Source of the DNA: Planctomycetota bacterium
GTDB lineage: Bacteria > Planctomycetota > Planctomycetia > Pirellulales > Pirellulaceae
Direction: 5' to 3'
NCBI GenBank assembly: GCA_024277285.1
Contig: JAJRVM010000340.1
Span: 1-55,942 of the forward strand
Length of the DNA: 55,942 bases
The notes below the pieces were generated by a model, which saw only the letters and a list, made by a program, of their open reading frames with translations, did not search any database and was not told the origin of the DNA. A program made the position numbers and the translations under genes. Position 1 is the stretch's first letter; every line of letters begins with the position of its first letter. Positions 45,382-53,734 of the stretch are shown piece after piece.

Positions 45382-45511
45382 GAGTCCAGAGCTGAGAGTC
45401 CAGAGTCCAGAGTCCAGAGCTGAGAGTCCAGAGTCCAGAGCTGAGAGTCCAGAGTCCAGAGCTGAGAGTCCAGAGTCCAGAGTCCAGAGCTGAGAGTCCA
45501 GAGTCCAGAGA
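45382..45511 (+). repeat. 7-bp tandem repeat (GAGTCCA / GAGCTGA)
   Basis: About 18 heptamers alternating between GAGTCCA and GAGCTGA in a near-regular order (two or three of the first, then one of the second). The array starts immediately after serA and ends about 90 bases before the next gene. It contains no stop codons in some frames, which creates spurious ORFs on the opposite strand. Confidence 0.93.
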
Positions 45512-45599
45512 CTGGAGCTAAGAGTTGGGAGTCGGGCAACACGAAGCAGGTATCGAGGGCAGTGTCCATTCATTGCGAGCAAATCAAAGTGTAACGAGA

Positions 45600-47192
45600 A
45601 TGCGAGTATTCACCATGACACACGGAATCTACCGTTTGGTTATCTTGGCCGTCGTCAGTGTGACGTTCTTGGGGAGCGGTCGTGGCGCGACAGCTGCCGA
45701 GTTGTGGGACGTCGCACGTGAAAAACAGGCGACGCACCGGTTTTCCACACTCTTTACTGCGCACAATGTGCGCGACCAGCTGGCCACCGATGCGGATATT
45801 GATAAGGCCATCAAGTGGTGCAAAGATACCGGCGTGACGCGTGTCTTTCTCGAGACGTTTCGCAGTGGCTATCGAGCTAGTCCCACGCTATTGGCACGCG
45901 CGCGAGATCGTTTTCGCGCGGCGAGGATCGACGTGTCGGGTTGTGTGACAACGACCATTGTTGGCAAACGATCGACCGGTTGGGATTTGATCTCCTGCTA
46001 TACCGATGCGCCGACGCAAATAACGCTGAAACGGATCTTCGAGGTTACTGCCAGCCTGTTTGACGAGATCATGATCGATGATTTCTGGTTCACCGATTGT
46101 GAATGCGAACAATGCGATCAGGCACGTAAGGCGAAGACGGTCACGATCGGTGACGAGACGTTTCCTGTGTCGGGCGACCGCTGGGAGGACTATCGTTGTG
46201 AATTGATGGTCCAACTGTCACGCAAGTATCTGTTGCAGGCAGCGAAACGTGTGAACCCGAAAGTGACGCTGATCATCAAGTACCCACAATGGTACGATGG
46301 CTTTCAGAACCGTGGTTATGAAGTCGTGCGTGAAACGAAAGACTTTGATCGCATCTGGGTTGGCACGGAGACGCGCGATTACGACAACGAGCGTTGGGGG
46401 GGGACGGTTCAATACGAGGCCTATTTCATCATGCGCTGGCTTGGAGGAATCGGTGGCGCCAAGTGCGGCGGGGGGTGGTACGATCCTTTCGGAACCACGG
46501 AAGCAACCTACCTCGAACAAGCGCGCCAAACCGTGTTGAGCGGTGCGCGCGAGTCGATGTTGTTTTGTTACGGTGCGTTGTCGCGCGACACGGGCCCTAA
46601 GAACATTGCCCACTTGCGCAAGTATATCCCCGAACTGCTGGAAGTTGCCGAGCAGGTGGCCCCGCGAAGTGTGGTGGGTGTGGCGGCGTACAAACCGCCC
46701 AATAGTGAGCCCGGCGACGAGAAACGCGTTTTCGATTTTGTCGGCATGGCCGGTGTGCCGCTGGTCCCATGCCATGAATTCCCATCCGCCGCGGAGGCCG
46801 CGTTTTTCTCGGTCCATGCACTACAAGATGCGGATCTTGTCGCGAAACTCAATCGCTTCATTGCGGCAGGCAAGCCGACGTTGGTTACCGATGGTCTGGC
46901 GAAGCGTCTTGAGGGGCGGATCGACCTGAGTGTTTTGAATGTACAGATATTGAAAGTCGCCGGCCGGCCCAAGACGTTGCTCAAGCTGTCACAAGAGCAA
47001 CTTGATGTGCTGCGCAAACCGTTGCTCAAACCATCCGGACACACGTTCGAGTCGCCCAACAGAGTGGGGCTCTATGTCTTCGCTGATCGCAGCTGGGTGA
47101 TCGAGAATTTCAATGACCGACCTGTCACCGTGAAGTTGGATGGCCAGACGTACAAGATCGAAGCGCGTGGTTGGAAATATGAATGGCGGTAG
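45600..47192 (+). CDS. Exported TIM-barrel-like protein of unknown function (putative glycosidase)
   Basis: A 530-aa product with a signal peptide (MTHGIYRLVILAVVSVTFLG, cleavage near ATAAE). The mature part reads like a TIM barrel (~30-370): IDKAIKWCKDTGVTRVFLET, FRAARIDVSGCVTTTI, EIMIDDFWFTDCECEQCDQA with an acidic cluster and a CXCXXC cysteine group, NPKVTLIIKYPQWYDGF, FDRIWVGTETRDYDN and YGALSRDTGP. A C-terminal beta domain follows (VGLYVFADRSWVIENFNDRP). The DDFWF strand with adjacent acids is a plausible active site, by analogy with family-unassigned planctomycete glycosidases. No family named with confidence. ATG at 45600 or 45615; both give the same leader, and no strong Shine-Dalgarno is present. 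Confidence 0.65.
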   Translation: MRVFTMTHGIYRLVILAVVSVTFLGSGRGATAAELWDVAREKQATHRFSTLFTAHNVRDQLATDADIDKAIKWCKDTGVTRVFLETFRSGYRASPTLLARARDRFRAARIDVSGCVTTTIVGKRSTGWDLISCYTDAPTQITLKRIFEVTASLFDEIMIDDFWFTDCECEQCDQARKAKTVTIGDETFPVSGDRWEDYRCELMVQLSRKYLLQAAKRVNPKVTLIIKYPQWYDGFQNRGYEVVRETKDFDRIWVGTETRDYDNERWGGTVQYEAYFIMRWLGGIGGAKCGGGWYDPFGTTEATYLEQARQTVLSGARESMLFCYGALSRDTGPKNIAHLRKYIPELLEVAEQVAPRSVVGVAAYKPPNSEPGDEKRVFDFVGMAGVPLVPCHEFPSAAEAAFFSVHALQDADLVAKLNRFIAAGKPTLVTDGLAKRLEGRIDLSVLNVQILKVAGRPKTLLKLSQEQLDVLRKPLLKPSGHTFESPNRVGLYVFADRSWVIENFNDRPVTVKLDGQTYKIEARGWKYEWR

Positions 47193-47198
47193 ATGAAC

Positions 47199-47340
47199 GT
47201 GGCTCGGGAATCTTTCCCGAGCGAGAGTGGCACGGCACTCCGTGCCGTTGCTTGCCACATCTCACTGTTCTTGTGGCAGTAAAAATGGTGTCTCCTCGGG
47301 CGGCGTTCCACACTGTGTGGCTCGGGAATCTTTCCCGAGC
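47199..47340. repeat. Cluster of short palindromes with flanking direct repeats
   Basis: GTGGCTCGGGAATCTTTCCC-GAGC occurs twice; each contains a perfect 9-3-9 palindrome GCTCGGGAA-TCT-TTCCCGAGC (47202-47222 and 47320-47340). Between them is GGCACGG-CACT-CCGTGCC (47229-47246). The first copy starts 6 bases after a stop codon. Confidence 0.85.
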
Positions 47341-47664
47341 ATGGACCACGTTGCCCCTGCAGGCCGATTTTTATTGCCGAGTGATTAAGCCGGCGGGGCG
47401 TTGCGGAAGACGCGTGTCTTGGTGTTCTGGCGATAGCGGGCTTCTTGCCGACAGAGCGTTTTCCATGCCCGGGATCGTATCCCACGTCACGTTTTTTCTT
47501 GCTGAAGAGACGTGAATCGTGTCTACTTAGCTATCAGAGCCTCTTGGGTTCGTGATGCCGTTTCGCCATGTGTACGGTATTGCTGCTGTGCCAAGAAGGA
47601 AGCTCCTCCGAGCCTTGTGTGCATGCCCACTAGTTCCCACTCAGTAGAAAAACATTTCACGCCT
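47341..47664. other. Spacer upstream of the PSCyt1/DUF1549 gene
   Basis: About 320 bp. An in-frame open stretch reaches back to 47512 but has no leader or conserved sequence. No promoter-like pair or hairpin stood out. Confidence 0.4.
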
Positions 47665-48606
47665 ATGAAACCCATCATTTATCTTGTCGCCTTGTTGGCT
47701 TGGTCGGTTACCGCTGCACGCAGTTGGGCCGAGGAAACGCCAGTCAAGAAAGCAACGAAAGATGCTGTTGCCGCGCAAGACAAGTTCTTTCAGGACCAAG
47801 TGTTGCCAATTCTTACGGAGCGTTGTTGGGAATGCCACGGCGAGGGTGTGCAAGAGAGTGGCTTGCGACTCGATTCTCGCCACGATCTGATGGCGGGCGG
47901 TGACAGCGGCACGAAGATGGCGGTGGTTGGCAAACCGGCCGAAAGCTATTTGCTCCGAGTGTTGCAGCATGACGGCGACGTTGACATGCCACCGGATGAA
48001 AAACTACCGGCGGCAGAAATCGACGTTCTTCGTCGCTGGGTCGCATCCGGCTTGCCTTGGCCAACCGATAGCACCCAGCCTCGGCCGCTCACCAAAGAAG
48101 AAAAGCTGGCTCAGCAACTTGAACAACATTGGTCGTTTCAGCAAATCACTGCGCCCAAGATGCCGAGCGTGAAAGGCAAGTCGTGGGTTGCACAGCCACT
48201 CGACCAGTTCGTCCTCGCCCACCTTGAACACGACGGGCTTGTGCCGTCGCCCCAAGCCGATCGTTATACACTGATCCGCCGGCTCAAGTTTGATTTGCTT
48301 GGTCTCCCACCGACGGCGGTGGAGGTCAGCGCGTTTGTCAGTGATACGTCCAAGGACGCCTATGAGAAGTTGGTCGATCGTTACCTCGCGTCACCTCATT
48401 ACGGTGAGCGTTGGGGGCGGCATTGGTTGGATGTTGCACGGTACGCTGATACCAAAGGATACGCTTTCGCGCGTGACCGCCGTTATCTCTTCGCCTATAC
48501 CTATCGCGACTACGTCATTCGTTCATTCAACGAAGATGTGCCATTCGATCAGTTTGTGCCACACGTCGCTGCCGAACGTGAACAATCCATCAACGGCGGC
48601 GAGTAA
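47665..48606 (+). CDS. Planctomycete PSCyt1/DUF1549 protein, C-terminally truncated (no DUF1553)
   Basis: The 313-aa product has a signal peptide ([20 protein letters not shown]), a PSCyt1 cytochrome-c-like domain with heme motif CWECH and [20 protein letters not shown], and the beginning of DUF1549/PSCyt2 ([71 protein letters not shown]). Normal members are roughly 700-1100 aa and continue through DUF1549 into DUF1553; here the frame stops shortly after [12 protein letters not shown]. Family proteins usually form a transcription unit with a DUF1501 partner, as here (28 bp to the leader of the next gene). They are thought to work in degradation of complex carbohydrates, but the reaction is unknown. 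The missing C-terminus suggests an internal deletion and the product may be non-functional. Confidence 0.82.
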   Translation: MKPIIYLVALLAWSVTAARSWAEETPVKKATKDAVAAQDKFFQDQVLPILTERCWECHGEGVQESGLRLDSRHDLMAGGDSGTKMAVVGKPAESYLLRVLQHDGDVDMPPDEKLPAAEIDVLRRWVASGLPWPTDSTQPRPLTKEEKLAQQLEQHWSFQQITAPKMPSVKGKSWVAQPLDQFVLAHLEHDGLVPSPQADRYTLIRRLKFDLLGLPPTAVEVSAFVSDTSKDAYEKLVDRYLASPHYGERWGRHWLDVARYADTKGYAFARDRRYLFAYTYRDYVIRSFNEDVPFDQFVPHVAAEREQSINGGE

Positions 48607-48634
48607 CTATACAGACGATACAAGGACTTGATTC

Positions 48635-48699
48635 ATGGCCGACAGACGATATGACCTGCCGATCAGCCGGCGCGAACTATTGCGCCGCGCGGGGAGGGG
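48635..48699 (+). pseudogene. Out-of-frame Tat leader of the DUF1501 gene
   Basis: ATG at 48635 encodes MADRRYDLPISRRELLRRAG, the usual start of a DUF1501 protein with a twin-arginine motif, then runs into the wrong frame after GCGGGGAGGGGATGG. The DUF1501 frame opens at ATG 48700. One base lost (or two gained) in the G-rich tract 48691-48699 would restore a continuous protein. Confidence 0.8.
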
Positions 48700-50094
48700 A
48701 TGGGCATGTTGGGGATGGCGAGTCTCCTGGCGGGTGCGGGTGATCTGAATCCCGCAGCGGTTGCTGCTGATAACGTGGGGGAAGGGTATCGCAATCCGCT
48801 AGCGCCCCGTAAGCCACACTTTCCGGCTAAGGCAAAGCATGTCATTCACTTATTCATGAATGGTGGCCCATCGCATGTTGATACGTTCGACCCGAAGCCG
48901 CTATTGAAAAAATATGCCGGCAAGGAACTGCCGATGGACAACTTGCGCACTGAACGAAAGACGGGTGCCGCGTTTCCATGCCCTTATGGTTTCAAGAAGT
49001 ATGGTGAGAGCGGGATCGAGGTGAGCGAGATTTTTCAGCACACGGCGGCACATATCGATGATATTGCGGTGATTCGTTCGATGCACGCCGATGTGCCAAA
49101 TCACGAACCGTCGTTGCTGTTGATGAACTGTGGCGTTTCGGTCCAAGTGCGTCCGAGCCTGGGGTCGTGGACCACTTACGGACTGGGGACCGAGAACCAG
49201 AATTTGCCCGGGTTCATCGCGATGTGCCCAGGTGGTTATCCGATCTTGGAAACACAGAATTGGCAATCGGCGTTCCTGCCAGGTGTCTATCAGGGGACGT
49301 ATATCGACACCAAACACAAGGAAGTGGAGAAGCTGATCGAGAATATTCGCAATCCGGACCTCTCGCGCAAGCAGCAGCGGCGTCAGCTGGATACCTTGGC
49401 CGCGTTGAATAATCTACACAATCAGCAACGTGGACATGATCCCGCCTTGGAAGCGAGGATCCATTCTTTTGAGTTGGCCTATCGCATGCAAATGGAAGCG
49501 ACCGATGCGTTCGATGTCAGTCGCGAACCGAAGCATGTACTTGACGCCTACGGTCCTGGTGTCCAGGCTCGCCAGATCCTGATCGCGCGCCGGTTGGTCG
49601 AGCGTGGCGTTCGCTTCGTCCAACTGTGGCACGGTGCCGGCCAACCGTGGGACAATCATGACGATCTGGAAGTGAATCATCGGCGGTTGGCAGGGCAGTG
49701 CGATCGTGCGATTGGTGCGTTGTTGGGCGACCTGAAGCGACTCGGTCTGCTGGACGAAACACTCGTACTGTGGGGCGGTGAATTTGGCCGTACCCCGACG
49801 GTTGAATTGCCCCAGGCGGGCGCCAACGCCGGGAAGATCAATGGCCGCGACCACAACCATTGGGGCTTCTCGGTCTGGATGGCTGGCGGTGGCGTGAAGG
49901 GAGGGCAGGTGTACGGTGCGACCGATGAGTTTGGTTTCAAGGCGGTCGAGGACCCTGTGCATGTGCATGACTTGCACGCCACGATCCTGAAATTACTTGG
50001 CTTTGACCATACGCGACTCACTTATCGTTATGCCGGACGCGATGTTCGACTGACCGACGTGCACGGTAACGTGATTGATCAATTGATTGCATGA
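48700..50094 (+). CDS. DUF1501 domain protein, separated from its Tat leader by a frameshift
   Basis: The 464-aa open frame begins MGMLGMASLLAGAGD, the normal hydrophobic part of a Tat signal, and continues with the DUF1501 (sulfatase/alkaline-phosphatase-fold) domain: HVIHLFMNGGPSHVDTFDPK, SEIFQHTAAHIDDIAVIRSM, VRFVQLWHGAGQPWDNHDDL, LVLWGGEFGRTP, RDHNHWGFSVWMAGGGVKGG and VHVHDLHATILKLLGFDHTR. Metal-binding Asp/His residues of the fold look retained. The SRRELLRRAG part of the leader is one frame away (48635-48699), so as written the protein would lack the twin-arginine motif and might not be exported. Either a real frameshift or a base-calling error in a G run. The stop overlaps the next start (ATGA), so the downstream oxidoreductase is translationally coupled. 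Confidence 0.9.
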   Translation: MGMLGMASLLAGAGDLNPAAVAADNVGEGYRNPLAPRKPHFPAKAKHVIHLFMNGGPSHVDTFDPKPLLKKYAGKELPMDNLRTERKTGAAFPCPYGFKKYGESGIEVSEIFQHTAAHIDDIAVIRSMHADVPNHEPSLLLMNCGVSVQVRPSLGSWTTYGLGTENQNLPGFIAMCPGGYPILETQNWQSAFLPGVYQGTYIDTKHKEVEKLIENIRNPDLSRKQQRRQLDTLAALNNLHNQQRGHDPALEARIHSFELAYRMQMEATDAFDVSREPKHVLDAYGPGVQARQILIARRLVERGVRFVQLWHGAGQPWDNHDDLEVNHRRLAGQCDRAIGALLGDLKRLGLLDETLVLWGGEFGRTPTVELPQAGANAGKINGRDHNHWGFSVWMAGGGVKGGQVYGATDEFGFKAVEDPVHVHDLHATILKLLGFDHTRLTYRYAGRDVRLTDVHGNVIDQLIA

Positions 50095-51092
50095 GGCACG
50101 TTTTGAAGAAGATTCGCTGGGGCATTATCAGCACCGCCAAGATCGGGACCGAAAAGGTCATTCCCGCGATGCAGCAGGCCGCGCATTGTGAAGTTGTGGC
50201 GATCGCATCACGCGACTTGAGCCGCGCTCAGCAAGCTGGTCAACAACTCGGCATCCCCAAAGCCTATGGCTCGTACGATGCGTTGATTGCGGATCCCGAA
50301 GTCGATGCGGTCTACAACCCGCTGCCCAACCATTTGCATGTGCCGCTATCGATCCAGGCGCTGCAGGCAGGAAAGCACGTGCTGTGCGAGAAGCCGATCG
50401 CCTTGTCGTCCAAGGAGGCTCAGAGCTTGGTGGACGTGGCCCAGGCGTTTCCCCATCTCAAAGTGATGGAAGCGTTCATGTTCCGGCACCATCCGCAATG
50501 GCAACGTGCTCGCGAACTCGTTCGCGACGGCCAGATCGGTACACTGCGGACAATCCAGTCGTTCTTCTCCTACTTCAACGATGATCCTGATAACATACGC
50601 AACGATGCCAGCATTGGAGGTGGTAGCTTGATGGATATCGGCTGCTATCCGATCTCGTTGTCACGCTTCATCTTTGGCTCCGAACCAGAACGCGTACTGG
50701 GTGTGGTCGAGTACGATCCCCGTTTCAAGACAGACCGCATCGCCTCGGCGATTCTGGACTTCGGTTCAGGTACATCGACATTCACCAGCTCGACACAGCT
50801 GGCACCGTACCAACGTGTCAACATTTTCGGCACCACGGGACGTGTGGAAATCGAGATCCCATTCAATGCACCATCCGATCGCCCTTGCAAAATGTGGTAC
50901 CAACACGACAACGAGATTGACGAGATCGAGCTCGACACGTGCGACCAGTACACGCTCCAGGGAGACCTTTTCGCGCGAACTATCCTGAACGATACACCGG
51001 TACCCACTCCCCTGGATGACGCCGTGTTGAACATGCGGGTGATCGAAGCGATTGGGCAGAGCGGCCACGAAGGCAGGTGGATCAGAGTGTGA
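50091..51092 (+). CDS. Gfo/Idh/MocA-family oxidoreductase
   Basis: NAD(P)-dependent dehydrogenase of sugars or related polyols. The 333-aa product has the N-terminal Rossmann region IRWGIISTAKIGTEKVIPAM (residues ~8-27, with an Ala-Lys variant of the glycine motif), ALQAGKHVLCEKPIAL with the conserved EKP, and the C-terminal alpha/beta domain with GGGSLMDIGCYPIS containing the catalytic-type Asp...Tyr pattern (DIGCYP). Closest in flavour to the dihydrodiol/D-xylose dehydrogenase branch (MEAFMFRHHPQW). No signal peptide, so cytosolic. It starts inside the stop codon of the DUF1501 gene (ATGA), so both are probably one transcript. Substrate unknown; some relatives make 3-keto sugars. Confidence 0.9.
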   Translation: MRHVLKKIRWGIISTAKIGTEKVIPAMQQAAHCEVVAIASRDLSRAQQAGQQLGIPKAYGSYDALIADPEVDAVYNPLPNHLHVPLSIQALQAGKHVLCEKPIALSSKEAQSLVDVAQAFPHLKVMEAFMFRHHPQWQRARELVRDGQIGTLRTIQSFFSYFNDDPDNIRNDASIGGGSLMDIGCYPISLSRFIFGSEPERVLGVVEYDPRFKTDRIASAILDFGSGTSTFTSSTQLAPYQRVNIFGTTGRVEIEIPFNAPSDRPCKMWYQHDNEIDEIELDTCDQYTLQGDLFARTILNDTPVPTPLDDAVLNMRVIEAIGQSGHEGRWIRV

Positions 51093-51352
51093 GTGAGTGT
51101 GGGCTGGATAGCCGGCCAGGCAATGGAGCGCGTCGCCGCTACCGAGAACCAACTCTTGCCACAAGGTTTTCACAACAAACAGCGATTCAGCGGTTCCTGA
51201 ATCAGCAAATGCGGCCGTCTCAGCGTGGCCTTTTAGGCTGAGCCACCGCTTTCTCGAGAATGATGGTAGACTGTCTTATTGCTTTGTTATTGCTTTGCCT
51301 TGGCGCTTCTTCCGAAAGTACATTGCAGTTCAAGTGAGCCGGAACAAGAGCA

Positions 51353-53653
51353 ATGGTGCGACGATCCCGACGTTTCGTGCAGTTTCGCTTGCGAACCCTG
51401 CTGCTGCTGACGACGCTCTGCGCTTTGGGGCTCGGATTCTACCATATCAAGGTGCGACCCTATTTGCGGCAGCACGAGGCGGGTGTGGCGTTATCCGCGA
51501 TGGGTCTTAAGTTGGTCTGGCGACCCGCACGGCCAGCGTGGTTGATGACGCTCCCACGGTTGTTCCTTGACGATGAGATGTTGCGCGAGTGTGTTGCGAT
51601 TCATGCGGAGCATTGCAGATTGCGGGACAGCGACCTGAAACACGTACGGGCGATGACTCGCCTGCAGAGGTTGTACCTGGCCGGCAACCCGATTGGTGAC
51701 CAAGGTCTTGAGCATCTTCGGGATCTCCAAGCTCTCGAGCGTTTGTCGCTATGGGGAACGAACATTACCGATGACGGTCTGCGGCATATTGGGCGGCTCA
51801 AGGCTTTGAAGGTTCTTGATATTCATGCCGGCTATTACGCATTTGGCTCCCAATCAGTTCGTCGTCCGTCGGTCGGTGTCTTTGCTCCACTTGCGCATCA
51901 ACTCTTGCCTCCCGGCGTTACCAGCCGCTTGTCGAGCCAATGCCTGAAACATTTGCGTGGCGCGACCAATCTGCGAACACTCTACTTTTCTTTCACGCTC
52001 GATGATGATTCGCTCACGCATCTGGCAGCACTACCGCAGTTGCGGATTCGCACGTTGATGGTCCAGGACGTGACATCTACGGGGTTCTCAGTGCTGCCGC
52101 AGTTTCATGATCTGGAAACACTTTGGGTCGAACGATCCTCGATTGGGGCTGGTAATCTGTGGTATTTGACGCAGCTTCCGAATCTTCGCCAACTCTATTT
52201 CGAACGGATTCAGGCGGCACAAGGCGACTGGCGACCATTGAGTCGCATGACGCGACTCGAAGACCTGGCCTTTTTGCATGCATCGATTCGTGATCGTGGT
52301 TTGAAGCATCTCGGTGTGCTTTGTCAGTTGCAGACGCTGTCGTTGAGGTCAGCGAGAGTTACGGACCGTGGAGTGGCTCATCTTTCGGGGCTTATCGACC
52401 TGCGTGAATTGGACTTGCGCGAGACCCGCGTGACGGCAGATGTTCTCAGCCACTTGCTGGCTATGCGACGGCTTGAGGCTCTCGGGCTTCATGTGCCTCT
52501 GGATGATGAGGCTGTGGAGATGCTCTCGCGGTTGCCGAGTTTGACGCGTCTTCTTGGCCCGCCATCACATGAAGCGATCGACTTATACTTGACTGATGCG
52601 GGCGCCATGAACCTGGCAGGGCTCCGTTTCTTCAAGCGTGCATTCTTGAACGTGAGCGACGCGGTTGCCGGAACTGGACTGGACGGAATTGATGTCCCAA
52701 TGGGCTCGGGAACGATAACCAACACTGGGTTGGCTCGTCTTCTCGAAACTCCCTGTTCTCGGGGCTTACACATCTCGGGCCGCGACATCACCGCGTCAGG
52801 TTTGCGCTGGGGCTCTCAAGCGTTCGATTGTCGTTACCTCGTACTTAAGTCGCCTCGTCCGGCAGCCGAAGTGGTCACTCAGACATTGGAAATTGGTGTG
52901 GGATCGGCCGAGTTCGAATACTGGGGGCTGAGAGTCGAGACGGTCGAAGGGATCGGCCCACGACGCGTTGACTTGCATTGCGGGAAGGGCGGCTTCCAAC
53001 TCAACCTGCTCCGATACCTGCCGACGATCAAGCGGCTGAAGGTAGCTGTTCCAGTATCGCCTGATCGTGACTGGGATAACCTCCGATTCGTTTCCGGATT
53101 GGAAGAATTAGAGATGAAGGCGTATCGTGCTTCCGGCTCGTTGGTCGGCGCCGTTGCCATCCGTCGGCTGGGCGAAATGCGAGACCTCCGGCGTTTGACA
53201 TGTGTCTTGCCATCCGGGATCTCGCCTGCGGCGCTTGCGCCGTTAGGGCGACTGAAGAAACTTGAATACCTGGAACTGCATTGCGGCCCATTGAACACCG
53301 AACACTTGCAGGTATTGTCGCAACTCACGAGTTTGAAAACGCTGCGGATTCTTGGGGCAATGCACTCCCTGAAGGATTCAGCGTCGCTTCGGCATCTCAC
53401 GGGCCTCACGCAACTCACCGAACTGTGGCTGTATGGCATCAAAGATGCGGGTATGCCTTTTCTGGGCGAGATGAAGAATCTCACTCGTCTCTCGCTGAAG
53501 AATCACTTCATCAGTAGTGAAGCGTTCAAGTACTTGGAGGACTTGCCGGAGTTGGAGTATCTTGACGCGCGCGCCAGTCACCGGACGATGCCACGCTCGC
53601 GGCTCAGATCGCTTGATCAACGCCTCCCCAAGGTGCGCGTTCGGACCGATTGA
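51353..53653 (+). CDS. Leucine-rich-repeat protein with N-terminal membrane anchor
   Basis: A 766-aa product starting RRSRRFVQFRLRTLLLLTTL, the basic plus hydrophobic anchor found on many planctomycete LRR proteins (membrane segment about 15-31). Residues ~85-760 contain repeated LRR units of about 24 aa of the cysteine-free 'L..L.L..T.I.D.GL..L' type, e.g. LQRLYLAGNPIGDQGLEHL, LERLSLWGTNITDDGLRHI, LQTLSLRSARVTDRGVAHL and LRELDLRETRVTADVLSHL. A middle part (~430-590) is less regular. Such LRR solenoids bind proteins or surface ligands; no enzymatic domain is present. The ATG at 51353 follows GAACAAGAGCA, a weak ribosome-binding site. A single gene with a 260-bp upstream spacer that holds only a weak CTCAGC/GCTGAG stem. 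Confidence 0.85.
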   Translation: MVRRSRRFVQFRLRTLLLLTTLCALGLGFYHIKVRPYLRQHEAGVALSAMGLKLVWRPARPAWLMTLPRLFLDDEMLRECVAIHAEHCRLRDSDLKHVRAMTRLQRLYLAGNPIGDQGLEHLRDLQALERLSLWGTNITDDGLRHIGRLKALKVLDIHAGYYAFGSQSVRRPSVGVFAPLAHQLLPPGVTSRLSSQCLKHLRGATNLRTLYFSFTLDDDSLTHLAALPQLRIRTLMVQDVTSTGFSVLPQFHDLETLWVERSSIGAGNLWYLTQLPNLRQLYFERIQAAQGDWRPLSRMTRLEDLAFLHASIRDRGLKHLGVLCQLQTLSLRSARVTDRGVAHLSGLIDLRELDLRETRVTADVLSHLLAMRRLEALGLHVPLDDEAVEMLSRLPSLTRLLGPPSHEAIDLYLTDAGAMNLAGLRFFKRAFLNVSDAVAGTGLDGIDVPMGSGTITNTGLARLLETPCSRGLHISGRDITASGLRWGSQAFDCRYLVLKSPRPAAEVVTQTLEIGVGSAEFEYWGLRVETVEGIGPRRVDLHCGKGGFQLNLLRYLPTIKRLKVAVPVSPDRDWDNLRFVSGLEELEMKAYRASGSLVGAVAIRRLGEMRDLRRLTCVLPSGISPAALAPLGRLKKLEYLELHCGPLNTEHLQVLSQLTSLKTLRILGAMHSLKDSASLRHLTGLTQLTELWLYGIKDAGMPFLGEMKNLTRLSLKNHFISSEAFKYLEDLPELEYLDARASHRTMPRSRLRSLDQRLPKVRVRTD

Positions 53654-53712
53654 TTCGGCGTGTTGCTTGTAGTTGATCAGTCGTGCTCTCTGCCGGGATA
53701 AGCCCGACGGCG
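53654..53712 (+). repeat. Dispersed repeat (TAGCTGACCAGTC family), copy 3, partial
   Basis: CTTGTAGTTGATCAGTCGTG, then CTGCCGGGATAAGCCCGACGG. It lacks the CGACCGACGAA part of the two longer copies. Located right after the LRR gene stop and before the convergent FIST gene end. Confidence 0.65.
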
Positions 53713-53734
53713 CTTATTTTCAAGGGCATCACAC

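Noticed and set aside
45382..45511. Possible CRISPR array
   Set aside because: Units are only 7 bp with no spacers; no cas genes are present. The 220-bp array at 63-580 also lacks variable spacers.
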